The notes under the pieces are model-generated. The model did not search any database. It was not told the DNA's origin and saw only the letters and a list, made by a program, of their open reading frames with translations. A stretch of 64,000 nt of DNA, taken from the NCBI GenBank assembly GCA_001298545.1, contig LJCX01000019.1:310001-374000 (forward strand). The letters run 5' to 3'. Below are positions 24,750-33,362 of the stretch, piece after piece. A program made the position numbers and the translations under genes. Source of the DNA: Actinobacteria bacterium OV320 (GTDB taxonomy: Bacteria; Actinomycetota; Actinomycetes; Streptomycetales; Streptomycetaceae). The first letter of the stretch is position 1; every line of letters begins with the position of its first letter.

Positions 24750-26860
24750 CCGCCGTGGGCGCTTCCGCCGAGCGCAGGGAGGGCCGGGAGAAGGTCACCG
24801 GAACTGCCCGCTACGCCGCCGAACAGCCCCTTCCCGGGCGGCTGTTCGCCCGTCCGGTCCCGGCGGCGATCGTGCGCGGCCGGGTGACCGACATCGACGA
24901 CACGGCGGCGCTGGCGCTGCCCGGTGTCGTCACCGTGCTCACCCACCGCAACGCGCCCCGCCTCGCCTCCGCGGACGACGCCACCCTCGCCGTGCTCCAG
25001 GACCCCGAGGTTCCGAACCGGGGCTGGTTCGTCGCCCTGGTGGTGGCCGACAGCCCCGAGGCGGCCCGGGCCGGCGCCGCCGCCGTGCGGGTCACCTGTG
25101 TCGAGGACAAGCACGACGTCACGCTCACCGCGACGCACCCGCAGGCGTACGTCCCCGAGAAGATCAACGGGATGTTTCCGGGCGTACGGGAACTGGGCGA
25201 CCCCGACGGCGCGTTCGCCGACGCGGACGTGCGGGTCGACGTCGGCTACCAGGTGCCGCCCCTGCACAACCACCCCATGGAGCCGCACGCCAGCACCGCG
25301 CACTGGGACGGCGAACGGCTCACCGTGCACACCTCCAGCCAGGGCACCACGGCCGTACGCGCCGTGCTCGGCACGATGTTCGGGCTGGCGGACGAGCGGA
25401 TCACGGTCGTGGCCGAGCATGTCGGGGGCGGCTTCGGGTCCAAGGGCACGCCCCGGCCGGACGTGGTGCTCGCCGCGATGGCCGCGTGGCACACCGGACG
25501 CCCGGTCACCGTGGTCCTCCCCCGGCGCGTGCTGCCCACCTCCGTCGGCCACCGGGCGTCCACCCTGCACCGGCTGCGCCTGGGCGCGGACTCCGACGGC
25601 CGGCTCACGTCACTTGTCCACGAGGTGACCACGTACACGTCGCGGATCAAGGAGTTCGTCGAGTACGCGGGCATGCCGGCCCGCATCATGTACGCCGCCC
25701 CGAACCTGCGCAGCCGGCATCACGTGGTCCGGCTCGACGTGCCGACGCCGTCCTGGATGCGGGCCCCCGGTGAGGCGCCGGGCATGTACGCCCTGGAGTC
25801 GGCGCTGGACGAGCTCGCCGAGGCCCTCGGGATGGATCCGGTCGAGGTGCGGGTCCGCAACGAGCCGGACGCCGAACCGGACAGCGGCAAGCCGTTCAGC
25901 AGCCGACACCTCGTCGAGTGCCTGCGGGAGGGCGCCCGCCGGTTCGGGTGGTCCGACCGGGACCCCCGTCCCCGCACGCGTTCCGCCGGCCCGCTGCTGC
26001 TCGGGACGGGCGTGGCCGCCGCCACGTACCCGGTGCAGGTGTATCCGTCGAGGGCGGCGGCGCGTGCCCTGCCGGACGGGTCCTTCCTCGTCGAGGTGAA
26101 CGCCGCGGACATCGGCACCGGCGCCCGTACGGTCCTTGCGCAGGCCGCGGCGGACGCCCTGCAGGCACCCCTGGAGCGGGTGCGGATCCACGTGGGCAAC
26201 AGTGATCTGCCGCCGGCCCCGCTGGCGGGCGGTTCCTCGGGTACCGCCTCCTGGGGCTGGGCGGTGCACGATGCCTGCACACGGCTCGCCGCGCAGCTGG
26301 CGGAACATCAGGGTCCGCTGCCCGACGAGGGGTTGGAGGCGCGCGCCGACACCAAGGGGGCGGCCGACGCCGAAAGTCCCTTCGCGCGGCACGCGTTCGG
26401 GGCGCACTTCGCGGAGGTCTCCGTGGACACGGTGACCGGAGAGGTGCGGGTGCGCCGGCTGCTCGGGGTGTACGCGGCGGGACGCATCCTCAACCCCCGT
26501 ACCGCGCGCTCCCAGTTCGTCGGCGGGATGACCATGGGCCTGGGCATGGCGCTGACCGAGGGCAGCACCCTGGACCCCGCCTTCGGCGACTTCACGGAGT
26601 CGGATCTCGCGGCCTATCACGTGCCCGCGCACGCCGACGTCCCGGACATCGAGGCGCACTGGATCCACGAGGACGATCCGCATCTCAACCCGCTGGGCGG
26701 CAAGGGGATCGGAGAGATCGGCATCGTGGGCACGGCGGCCGCCCTCGGCAACGCCGTGCACCACGCCACGGGCGTCCGCTTCCGCGAACTGCCCCTGACC
26801 CCCGACCGGGTGCTGACGGGCCTGCTGGAGACCCCTCGGCACCCGGTACCGGCCGGTTAG
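24746..26860 (+). CDS. paoC: Aldehyde dehydrogenase molybdenum-binding subunit (PaoC/YagR-like)
   Basis: Catalytic subunit with molybdenum cytosine dinucleotide; 704 residues, as usual for PaoC. Conserved molybdopterin-family segments are EHVGGGFGSKG, WMRAPGEAPGM and GKGIGEIGIVGTAAALGNAV near the C-terminus, which holds the catalytic base Glu (about residue 670). The complex oxidises aromatic or aliphatic aldehydes to acids; the acceptor in Streptomyces is not known. Its stop overlaps by 4 bp the stop of the convergent repeat-membrane-protein gene. No paoD-type maturation chaperone is seen in the window. Confidence 0.92.
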   Translation: MTAVGASAERREGREKVTGTARYAAEQPLPGRLFARPVPAAIVRGRVTDIDDTAALALPGVVTVLTHRNAPRLASADDATLAVLQDPEVPNRGWFVALVVADSPEAARAGAAAVRVTCVEDKHDVTLTATHPQAYVPEKINGMFPGVRELGDPDGAFADADVRVDVGYQVPPLHNHPMEPHASTAHWDGERLTVHTSSQGTTAVRAVLGTMFGLADERITVVAEHVGGGFGSKGTPRPDVVLAAMAAWHTGRPVTVVLPRRVLPTSVGHRASTLHRLRLGADSDGRLTSLVHEVTTYTSRIKEFVEYAGMPARIMYAAPNLRSRHHVVRLDVPTPSWMRAPGEAPGMYALESALDELAEALGMDPVEVRVRNEPDAEPDSGKPFSSRHLVECLREGARRFGWSDRDPRPRTRSAGPLLLGTGVAAATYPVQVYPSRAAARALPDGSFLVEVNAADIGTGARTVLAQAAADALQAPLERVRIHVGNSDLPPAPLAGGSSGTASWGWAVHDACTRLAAQLAEHQGPLPDEGLEARADTKGAADAESPFARHAFGAHFAEVSVDTVTGEVRVRRLLGVYAAGRILNPRTARSQFVGGMTMGLGMALTEGSTLDPAFGDFTESDLAAYHVPAHADVPDIEAHWIHEDDPHLNPLGGKGIGEIGIVGTAAALGNAVHHATGVRFRELPLTPDRVLTGLLETPRHPVPAG

Positions 26861-27966
26861 CCGCCGCTGAGCGGACGCCGGTCCGGCGTGCTCGGCGCCA
26901 CGCGCGTCCGCCGCCCGCCCACCAGGCTCACGAGGAGTGCGAGGAGCGCCGTCAGCGCGGCGGCCGCGGCCGTCGGGGCGGCCAGCCAGGCCGGCGCGAG
27001 GGTCGCCTCCGTGAACCCGGCCGATTCCGTCATCTCGACGCGCGGGGCGAGCAGTTGGGCGCCGGCCAGCGCCGCCGGCACCAGTGCGGCCACCATGAGC
27101 AGTGCCGGCGTGGGCCCGCGGACCAGCAACAGGGCCAGCAGCAGGCAGCTCCCGGCCGACGCGAGGGCGGCCGCCAGGACGGCCACGGGTACACCGTCGT
27201 GGTGCACGGGGACGTACGCGACGGCGCACAGGGCCAGTGCCACAGCTGCCGCCCACGCCGTCCACGGCACGACCGCCGCCGACCGGTCCGGTGGCGCTTG
27301 CGGTGTCTGCGGTGTATGCGCCTGCGCCCGAAGCGGTTGCGCGGGCCGGAGTTCGCCGTCGGCGGGGGACGGCGCGGGCGGCCGCTCCCCCTGCGGGACG
27401 GACGGCGGCGCCACGAGCCCCGCCCGCTCCCGCGCGAGCCGTTCGACGAGTTCCACGACCTCCTCGACCGGCCGGTGGGTGGCCGCGGTACGGACCGCCT
27501 CCTCGCCGCAGTGCGGCTCGAGGGGCTCGCGGTACAGCAGCGCCATGAGCCGGGTGACCTCCTCCACGGAGCGGCTCTCGGCCGCGGCGCGGATCATGTG
27601 GCCGGCGTGCTCCGGGTGGTGCGGCGGCCGGGACAGCACGGTCACCAGCAGGGGTACGTCCTCCAGGGGCCGGTCGGTGCCGACCACGCGCAGCACGCCG
27701 GCGGCCGCGCCCTCGCCCCCCTCGCCCTGTTCGAGCAGGGTGATGAGCCGGGCGACGTCCTCCAGCGGCCGGTTGGCCGCGGCGGCGTAGAGGAGGCCGT
27801 CGACGGGGTCGGGGTACGCGGGTCCGGCCTCGCTCGGCGGGCCGGCGTCGGGCCCGTACACGGGAGCGGCAGGTGGGACCGGAGGCAGTGCGGTGCTGGC
27901 GGCGGAAGCGTCGGGGAGGGGTGGGACGGAACGGTCCGTGAGGGACCGTGTGGAGCGGGTGATCAT
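26857..27966 (-). CDS. Membrane protein with four short helical repeats
   Basis: 369 residues. After a Ser/Pro-rich start, residues of roughly 65-190 hold four copies of a 30-40-residue unit whose cores are RPLEDVARLITLL, RPLEDVPLLVTVL, RSVEEVTRLMALL and RPVEEVVELVERL, each preceded by an A-A-x-x-R/H turn. A Pro-rich linker follows, then five hydrophobic helices to a GGRRTRVAP end. The repeats look like alpha-solenoid hairpins suited to binding a protein partner on the cytosolic side. Family name unknown to me. Divergent from the DUF1232 gene; start ATG 27966. Confidence 0.78.
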   Translation of the reverse strand: MITRSTRSLTDRSVPPLPDASAASTALPPVPPAAPVYGPDAGPPSEAGPAYPDPVDGLLYAAAANRPLEDVARLITLLEQGEGGEGAAAGVLRVVGTDRPLEDVPLLVTVLSRPPHHPEHAGHMIRAAAESRSVEEVTRLMALLYREPLEPHCGEEAVRTAATHRPVEEVVELVERLARERAGLVAPPSVPQGERPPAPSPADGELRPAQPLRAQAHTPQTPQAPPDRSAAVVPWTAWAAAVALALCAVAYVPVHHDGVPVAVLAAALASAGSCLLLALLLVRGPTPALLMVAALVPAALAGAQLLAPRVEMTESAGFTEATLAPAWLAAPTAAAAALTALLALLVSLVGGRRTRVAPSTPDRRPLSGG

Positions 27967-28193
27967 GCTGAGCTCTCTCTGGAAGGTGCGGTCGCCCCTG
28001 CATCCCCGAGATGCGACACGCGACGTGACCCTGCCCATTACACGGGCCGCCCGGCGCGCTCCGCCACTCGGACGCGGCAGCCGTGTGAGCCGCCTCCGAA
28101 GCGGTAATCCCGCCGGAAACGGGAATCCGGAAACCGAAAGCGGGGAAATCGAGTAAGTGCAGACGTCGCGCGACGGACCATATGGGAGGGCCC

Positions 28194-28478
28194 GTGGATG
28201 CGCCAACCACGCTCGTCGTCGTCGCGGTGCTGGCCGCCGCGGCGCTGTTCGCCGTGGCCGCCGCCGTGCTCGTGCGTCTGATCCGCGCCCGCCGGGGCCT
28301 GAGACGAGCGGGGCTTCCCACCGGGCCGCGCTGGGTGTTCTGGGGGGCGGTCCTGTACTTCGTGCTTCCCACCGACGTACTGCCGGACCCCGTCTATCTC
28401 GACGACATCGGTGTCCTCCTGCTGGCTCTGCGTTCCCTGCGCCGTACCCCCGGTGACACCGCACGCCTCCCCGACTGA
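28194..28478 (+). CDS. DUF1232 (YkvA-like) small membrane protein
   Basis: 94 residues from GTG 28194, which has GGGAGGG directly upstream; ATG 28182, four codons earlier, is possible. One N-terminal helix (TTLVVVAVLAAAALFAVAAAV), an Arg-rich loop, and the DUF1232 signature LYFVLPTDVLPDPVYLDDIG, in which P-D-x-x-P-D and DD-I-G are the conserved residues. Function of the family is unknown. Confidence 0.8.
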   Translation: MDAPTTLVVVAVLAAAALFAVAAAVLVRLIRARRGLRRAGLPTGPRWVFWGAVLYFVLPTDVLPDPVYLDDIGVLLLALRSLRRTPGDTARLPD

Positions 28479-28572
28479 CCGTCCGGGAAGAGGTTTTCAC
28501 CCCCGCTCGACCCGATCTCCCCTGCTCCGCGCCCTGTTCGGTGCCCGACCGCGCGATGATCACGGAGAGTAA

Positions 28573-28600
28573 GGAAACCAACCACCCGTTCGATTCGTAT
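28573..28600 (+). promoter_or_regulatory. Possible ECF-sigma promoter upstream of the graspetide genes
   Basis: GGAAAC (28573-28578), 17-base spacer, CGTAT (28596-28600): the GGAAC/CGT layout of ECF sigma factor promoters, about 100 bp upstream of the precursor peptide start. A single match, so tentative. Confidence 0.4.
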
Positions 28601-28701
28601 AAGTGACTGAAGGACGCACCTATCCAGCACCACGCAGCGGGCCCGAGTGACGTCGCACAGCGGCACCGCTTGATCGAAGCAGTACCGACGAGGGAGAGAC
28701 G

Positions 28702-28893
28702 ATGCAACCGTTCACGCTCAACTACGCACGCCCAGCGGCCGAGTTGGAGTTCAGCACTCCGTACGCCTATGACCCCGGAATGCAGTTGAACGTAACTCTC
28801 GACGGCCGGATCGCCGCCCGCGACCACGCCCTCCTGAGAGAACTCGGGACAACGACCTCGACGGCGGGCTCCAAGACCCACTTCGACGACTGA
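28702..28893 (+). CDS. Putative ATP-grasp-modified RiPP precursor (graspetide)
   Basis: 63-residue peptide with a GAGGGAGAG ribosome site. The N-terminal leader MQPFTLNYARPAAELEFSTPY and the middle GMQLNVTLDGRIAARD resemble the ATP-grasp target peptide family that accompanies SAV_5884-type maturases. The C-terminal core TTTSTAGSKTHFDD has five Thr/Ser followed by two terminal Asp, fitting side-chain ester (or amide) links between Thr/Ser/Lys and Asp. Only 16 bp separate it from the maturase gene. No protease or dedicated exporter follows directly. Confidence 0.82.
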   Translation: MQPFTLNYARPAAELEFSTPYAYDPGMQLNVTLDGRIAARDHALLRELGTTTSTAGSKTHFDD

Positions 28894-28909
28894 ACACGGA
28901 CCGACGAAA

Positions 28910-29896
28910 ATGACCGTGCTCATCCTTACCTGTGAAGAGGACGTCACGGCGGACATGGTGGTCGTGCACCTGAACGCCGCGGGCGTCCCCGTCGTCCGGC
29001 TGGACCCGGCCGACCTGACCCATTCCGTCGCGCTCTCCGGCGAGTACGTGCACGGTGCCTTCCGAGGCCACCTGTCGTCCGCCGGACGGCTGGTGAGCCT
29101 CGACGGGCTGCGGTCGGTGTGGGTCCGGCGGCCCGGCGAGGCGGCGGCCCGGGCGGCCCAGCCGTCCGCGTGGCTCACGGAGGAGGCCTCACAGGCGCTG
29201 TACGGCATGCTCCGCGGTACCGGGGCACGCTGGATGAACCACCCGGACGCGTCCCGGCGCGCCCGGTACAAGCCCTGGCAGCTGCGACTCGCGCAACTCA
29301 GCGGGCTGCCCGTGCCGGCCACGATCGTCACGACGTTCCCGCAGGCGGCGCGCGAGTTCGCGGACCGCTACCCGGATCTGGTGGTCAAGCCGGTGTCCGG
29401 GGCACATCCGCAGGACCCGCCCCGGGCGGTGCCCACCACCCGGGTCCCGCCGGGCGCGGACTTCGCCGCCGTGGCCTACGGGCCGACGCTGCTCCAGCGC
29501 CGGGTGGCCAAGCGGGCCGACATACGGCTGACCGCGGTCGGCGACCGCATCCTGGCCGCCCGCAAGGAGACGGCCCCCGGCGGCGACCCCGACGTGGTGG
29601 ACGTGCGCTACTCGCCCTCCACCGCACCGTGGCGTCCCGCCGACGTCCCGCCGCGCCTCGCCGAGGCCGTGCGCAGGTATCTGCGGGAGGCGGAACTGGC
29701 CTACGGAGCCTTCGACTTCGCGGAGGACGCCGACGGGACGTGGTGGTTCCTGGAGTGCAACCAGTCCGGCCAGTTCGGCTTCGTGGAGGTGGACACCGGG
29801 CAGCCGATCGCCCGCACCATCGCGCAGTGGCTGGCCGACGCGCCCCCGGAGCGCGATGCCCGGCAGCCCGACCGGTGCGACTCCACCGCCTCGTGA
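28910..29896 (+). CDS. ATP-grasp ribosomal peptide maturase (SAV_5884 family)
   Basis: 328 residues. An N-terminal pre-ATP-grasp domain (MTVLILTCEEDVTADMVVVH) is followed by an ATP-grasp fold: WVRRPGE, KPWQLRLAQLSGLPVPATIV, the nucleotide-binding VVKPVSG (Lys160), KRADIRLTAVG (201-211), AYGAFDFAED and the Mg-binding ECNQSGQFGF (282-291). This order is that of the peptide maturases related to MvdC/D and TgmB, which activate Asp/Glu side chains with ATP to form ester or amide macrocycles. It directly follows the precursor gene, making a two-gene cassette. The methyltransferase often found with these genes is not nearby. Confidence 0.88.
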   Translation: MTVLILTCEEDVTADMVVVHLNAAGVPVVRLDPADLTHSVALSGEYVHGAFRGHLSSAGRLVSLDGLRSVWVRRPGEAAARAAQPSAWLTEEASQALYGMLRGTGARWMNHPDASRRARYKPWQLRLAQLSGLPVPATIVTTFPQAAREFADRYPDLVVKPVSGAHPQDPPRAVPTTRVPPGADFAAVAYGPTLLQRRVAKRADIRLTAVGDRILAARKETAPGGDPDVVDVRYSPSTAPWRPADVPPRLAEAVRRYLREAELAYGAFDFAEDADGTWWFLECNQSGQFGFVEVDTGQPIARTIAQWLADAPPERDARQPDRCDSTAS

Positions 29897-29905
29897 GACG
29901 TCCGG

Positions 29906-29939
29906 GCGCGGCGGGCACCGCTGGGGCGCACCGCCGCGC
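29906..29939. terminator. Hairpin terminator after the maturase gene
   Basis: GCGCGGCGG (29906-29914) pairs perfectly with CCGCCGCGC (29931-29939) between the converging maturase and DUF5133 genes. Confidence 0.7.
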
Positions 29940-29960
29940 CGGATCCGCTCGGTGCCGCGC

Positions 29961-30206
29961 TCAGACGGCCAGGGACAGTCCGCTCTCCGGCTCACGCGCC
30001 GGCACCGCCGCCGCGGCCTCGAGCAGGGCGTCCGCCGCGGCGACCGCCTCCCGGACGTCGGGCGTGTCCATCAGCACGCACAAGGTGTACGTCACGTCCT
30101 GCAGTTCACGAGCCGTCTGCGGCCTGTCCCACTCCGCCTGAGCGATCCTCAGCGTCGCGTACCGGGTCAGCAACGTCCTGGCGACCTTCGGGTCCGGAAC
30201 GATCAC
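29961..30206 (-). CDS. DUF5133 domain protein
   Basis: 81 residues from GTG 30206, which follows GGAGAGAGG. The sequence VPDPKVARTLLTRYATLRIA then TARELQDVTYTLCVLMDTPDVREAVAAADALL is characteristic of the small all-helical DUF5133 proteins found in Streptomyces, some as co-regulated partners of secondary metabolism genes. Function unknown. It converges on the graspetide maturase, so it is not part of that transcript. Confidence 0.8.
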   Translation of the reverse strand: MIVPDPKVARTLLTRYATLRIAQAEWDRPQTARELQDVTYTLCVLMDTPDVREAVAAADALLEAAAAVPAREPESGLSLAV

Positions 30207-30311
30207 GAGCGCCCCTCTCTCCTGTTTGCGCTGCGTGTGCCCGGACCTGGGCGAATCATGCACGGCGGGCGGGAATGTCACCCGCCGGGGTCATGATCCG
30301 GCCATCTGCGC

Positions 30312-32081
30312 TCACGCGACCTGCCCGCTGTGCAGCTCCGTGTAGGCGCCGCCCCGGTGCAGGAGCTCGTCGTGCGTGCCGGTCTCCAGGATCCGCCCCT
30401 CCCCCATCACCACGATCCGGTCCGCGCCGCGCACGGTGGACAGCCGGTGCGCCACCACGAAGGTGGTGCGGCCGCGCAGCAGCCGGGCGAGGGCCTGCTG
30501 GACGAGCGCCTCGGACCGGGTGTCCAGCGCGGACGTCGCCTCGTCCAGGACCAGCACCTTCGGGTCCCGGATCAGGGCGCGGGCGATGGCCAGCCGCTGC
30601 TTCTGCCCGCCCGACAGCCGGGCCCCGCGCTCCCCGACGAGGGTGTGCAGGCCCTCCGGGAGCCGTTCGACGAACTCCAGCGCGTTGGCGTCGCGCAGGG
30701 CGGCGCGGACCGTATCCTCGTCGGCCTCGTCCTCCATGCCGTAGGCGACGTTCTCGAGGATCGTGCCGTCGAAGAGGATCGACTCCTGGGGCACCACGGA
30801 CACGAACCGTCGGTAGGTGCGCAGGTCCAGGCTGTTCATGTCGGTCCCGTCGAGCAGTACCCGGCCCGAGGTCGGCCGGATGAAGCCGATGACGAGGCTG
30901 AGCACCGTGGACTTGCCCGCGCCGGAGGCTCCCACGAGGGCGACCGTCTCCCCGGGGGTGACGGAGAGGGTGAAGTCGCGCACCGCCGCGCCGCCGTCGT
31001 CGTAGGAGTAGCCGACGTCCTCGAAGGTCACGGAGCCGTGCAGCGCGGTGAGTTCGGACTTGCCCTCGTTGTCCTCCAGTTCGGGTGCCTGGAGGACCTC
31101 GCCGACCGAACGCACCGACTCCAGGCCCTTGGTGATGACCGGGGCCAGGCCGGTCAGGGTGGTGGTGGAGTTGGTGAGGGTGGTCAGGAAGGCGCTCAGC
31201 ATCACGACGTCGCCTGCGCTGACGCCCCAGACGCCGTAGTACGAGATGAGCGCGGCGCCGGTGAGGACGAGCACCCCGATCACGTTGAGCAGCACCCAGG
31301 CCAGTGAGCCGAAGCGGCCGTTGAGCAGGTCGAGTCGCATCCCGGAGGTGAGCAGCCGGCTCAGGGTGCCGTCCATGCGGCGCAGCGCCTTGCCCTCCAG
31401 CCCGTGGGCGCGGGTGACCGGGATCAGGCGGGTCATCTCGGTGACGCGCGAGGACAGGGTCTCCACCTCGTGCCGGAAGTCCTCGTTGTGGGTGCGCAGC
31501 CGGGCCCTGAGGCGGTCCACGAGCACGGCGGCGACCGGCACGACGACGAGGAAGACGGGCACGAACTCGGGGGTGCGCACGGCGATGATGACGAGGCCGC
31601 CGGTGAGCACGGTCAGCGCGCCGAGCCCCTGCTCGGCGGTCTGCTGCACCATCTGCTCCACGGTCTCCACGTCCCGCACCACCTTGGCCTGGAGCACGCC
31701 GGCGCTGACCCGGGAGTGGTAGCCGATGGACAACTGCTGCATACGGGTGCACAGCGCGGACCGCAGGGTGGTGCCCATGCGGCGGACGCTGCCGTAGAGC
31801 AGCCGCACGTAGAGGAGGTGCAGGGGGAAGTTGACCAGCAGGATGAACAGGATGACGCCGGTGCTCGTCCAGAGTCTGCCGATCGGCTGGTGCTGGACGA
31901 CGGTGTCGATGATGGACGCGGTGATCAGCGGCAGCAGCCAGATCGGGCTGTGCTTGACGGTGAACACGCCGGCTGCGGCGGCGAGGCTGCGCCGGTCGGC
32001 GCGCAGGAGGTAGGCGAGGGTGCGGATCGGGTGCTCGCCCCGGTAACGGTGGTCGAGCGGTCTTTCGTACGACGACGCCAT
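30312..32081 (-). CDS. ABC transporter, fused permease/ATPase (exporter type)
   Basis: 589 residues: six transmembrane helices (about 20-320) and a nucleotide-binding domain (about 355-589). ATPase motifs: Walker A GASGAGKST, Q-loop SVVPQESILFDG, signature LSGGQKQRLAIARALI, Walker B VLVLDEATSALD, H-loop VVAHRLSTV. Exporter-type half transporter acting as a homodimer, or a heterodimer with an unlinked partner. Start ATG 32081 follows GGAGGA. Its stop is 105 bp from the DUF5133 start, and it lies 27 bp after the aldo/keto reductase gene on the same strand, so the two may form an operon. Export of the graspetide is possible but only by proximity. Confidence 0.9.
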   Translation of the reverse strand: MASSYERPLDHRYRGEHPIRTLAYLLRADRRSLAAAAGVFTVKHSPIWLLPLITASIIDTVVQHQPIGRLWTSTGVILFILLVNFPLHLLYVRLLYGSVRRMGTTLRSALCTRMQQLSIGYHSRVSAGVLQAKVVRDVETVEQMVQQTAEQGLGALTVLTGGLVIIAVRTPEFVPVFLVVVPVAAVLVDRLRARLRTHNEDFRHEVETLSSRVTEMTRLIPVTRAHGLEGKALRRMDGTLSRLLTSGMRLDLLNGRFGSLAWVLLNVIGVLVLTGAALISYYGVWGVSAGDVVMLSAFLTTLTNSTTTLTGLAPVITKGLESVRSVGEVLQAPELEDNEGKSELTALHGSVTFEDVGYSYDDGGAAVRDFTLSVTPGETVALVGASGAGKSTVLSLVIGFIRPTSGRVLLDGTDMNSLDLRTYRRFVSVVPQESILFDGTILENVAYGMEDEADEDTVRAALRDANALEFVERLPEGLHTLVGERGARLSGGQKQRLAIARALIRDPKVLVLDEATSALDTRSEALVQQALARLLRGRTTFVVAHRLSTVRGADRIVVMGEGRILETGTHDELLHRGGAYTELHSGQVA

Positions 32082-32107
32082 GGACGGCGGTCCTCCCGGT
32101 GGTCGGG

Positions 32108-32968
32108 TCAGAGGGCGGCGTCGAGCTCGGCGAGTTCGGCGGCGGTGAGGACGAGGTCCGTCGCGGCGAGGGAGTCGAGGATCGTCTCGGGGCGGCTCGC
32201 GCCGGGAATGGGCACCACGACCGGTGACCTGGCGAGCATCCAGGCCAGGCACACCCGTTGCGGGCTGACCCCGTGGGCCTCGGCCACATGGGCGAACGGG
32301 GCGTAGGAGGAGCCCAGTTCGCGGGCCCGGGAGATGCCGCCGAGCGGGCTCCACGGCAGGAACGCGATGCCGAGTTCGTCGCACAGGCGCAGTTCGGGCT
32401 CGCTGGAGCGGAAGGCCGGGGAGAACTGGTTCTGTACGGCGGCCAGGCGCCCGCCGAGGATGTCGTTCGCCTGCCTGATCTGCTCGGGGTTCGCGTTGGA
32501 GATGCCGGCGGCGCGGATCTTGCCCTCGTCCAGCAGCTCCCGTACCGCGCCGACGGACTCCTCGTAGGGGATCCGCGGGTCGGGGCGGTGGAACTGGTAG
32601 AGGCCGATGGCGTCCACGCCGAGCCGGCGCAGCGACGCCTCGCAGGCCGCCCTGAGGTGGGCGGGGCTGCCGTCCAGGGTCCAGCTGCCGTCGCCGGGGC
32701 GCAGATGGCCGCCCTTGGTGGCGACCAGGACGTCCCGTCCCCGGTCGTGGCCGGCGAGGGCCTTGGCGATCAGGGTCTCGTTGTGGCCGACCTCGTCGGC
32801 GTGCAGGTGGTAGGCGTCCGCGGTGTCGATCAGGGTGACACCCGCGTCGAGTGCGGCGTGGATGGTGGCGAGGGACCGGGCCTCGTCCGGTCGTCCCTCG
32901 ATCGACATGGGCATGGCGCCGAGGCCGATCGCGCTGATGTCCAGGTCACCGATACGGCGGGTCTGCAT
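32108..32968 (-). CDS. Aldo/keto reductase
   Basis: 286 residues, TIM-barrel NADPH oxidoreductase. Signature segments: SAIGLGAMPMSIEG, GVTLIDTADAYHLHADEVGHNE (catalytic Asp and Tyr of the tetrad), VLVATKGGH (Lys) and GLYQFHRPDP (His). Then GISNANPEQIRQA, LPWSPLGG and VVPIPGASRPETI for NADPH binding. Start ATG 32968 is where homology begins. It sits just upstream of the ABC transporter on the same strand. Substrate unknown. Confidence 0.9.
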   Translation of the reverse strand: MQTRRIGDLDISAIGLGAMPMSIEGRPDEARSLATIHAALDAGVTLIDTADAYHLHADEVGHNETLIAKALAGHDRGRDVLVATKGGHLRPGDGSWTLDGSPAHLRAACEASLRRLGVDAIGLYQFHRPDPRIPYEESVGAVRELLDEGKIRAAGISNANPEQIRQANDILGGRLAAVQNQFSPAFRSSEPELRLCDELGIAFLPWSPLGGISRARELGSSYAPFAHVAEAHGVSPQRVCLAWMLARSPVVVPIPGASRPETILDSLAATDLVLTAAELAELDAAL

Positions 32969-33021
32969 GGGCTCGCGACCTCTTTCGGATGCGGGCGGGC
33001 AGGGCGAAGTCCGGTGCACCG

Positions 33022-33190
33022 GGAGGTGATCGCGGTGCACCGGACGTCCTCCAGCCTGGCCCCGCCGTCACCCGCGGGTCCAATGGAGATAAGCGAACGC
33101 ATTCAGCAGCACGGCCGCTGAATCACGGGAGTGCGGGTCAGGAGCGGCCCGCCCGGGACTCCGTCACGCCCGGCGCCTCGTGCGCGCCCT
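33022..33190. repeat. 172-bp-period tandem duplication, copy 1
   Basis: Position p here matches p+172 in copy 2 over about 169 bp with few mismatches (identical from 33067 to 33153). It carries a decayed duplicate of the last codons of the binding-protein gene (about 33138-33190, EAPGVTESRAGRS) and its 3' flank with a hairpin ATTCAGC/GCTGAAT (33101-33123). Confidence 0.9.
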
Positions 33191-33193
33191 CCC

Positions 33194-33362
33194 GGGGGTG
33201 AGCGGGGTGCACCGGACGCCCCCCGGCCGGGCCCCGCCGTCACCCGCGGGTCCAATGGAGATAAGCGAACGCATTCAGCAGCACGGCCGCTGAATCACGG
33301 GAGTGCGGGTCAGGAGCGGCCCGCCAGGTACTCCGTCACGCCCGGCGCCTCGTGCGCGTCCT
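33194..33362. repeat. 172-bp-period tandem duplication, copy 2
   Basis: The functional copy: it includes the real stop codon of the binding-protein gene (33310) and the last ~17 codons, plus the same hairpin (33273-33295). Homology to copy 1 fails beyond 33362. Confidence 0.9.

Noticed and set aside
25610..28372. A minus-strand open frame of about 920 codons opposite paoC and beyond
   Set aside because: Shadow of paoC and of the repeat-membrane-protein gene in another frame; no domain.
30312..32081. Assigning the ABC exporter to the graspetide cassette
   Set aside because: It is on the opposite strand, separated by DUF5133, and more likely in an operon with the aldo/keto reductase.
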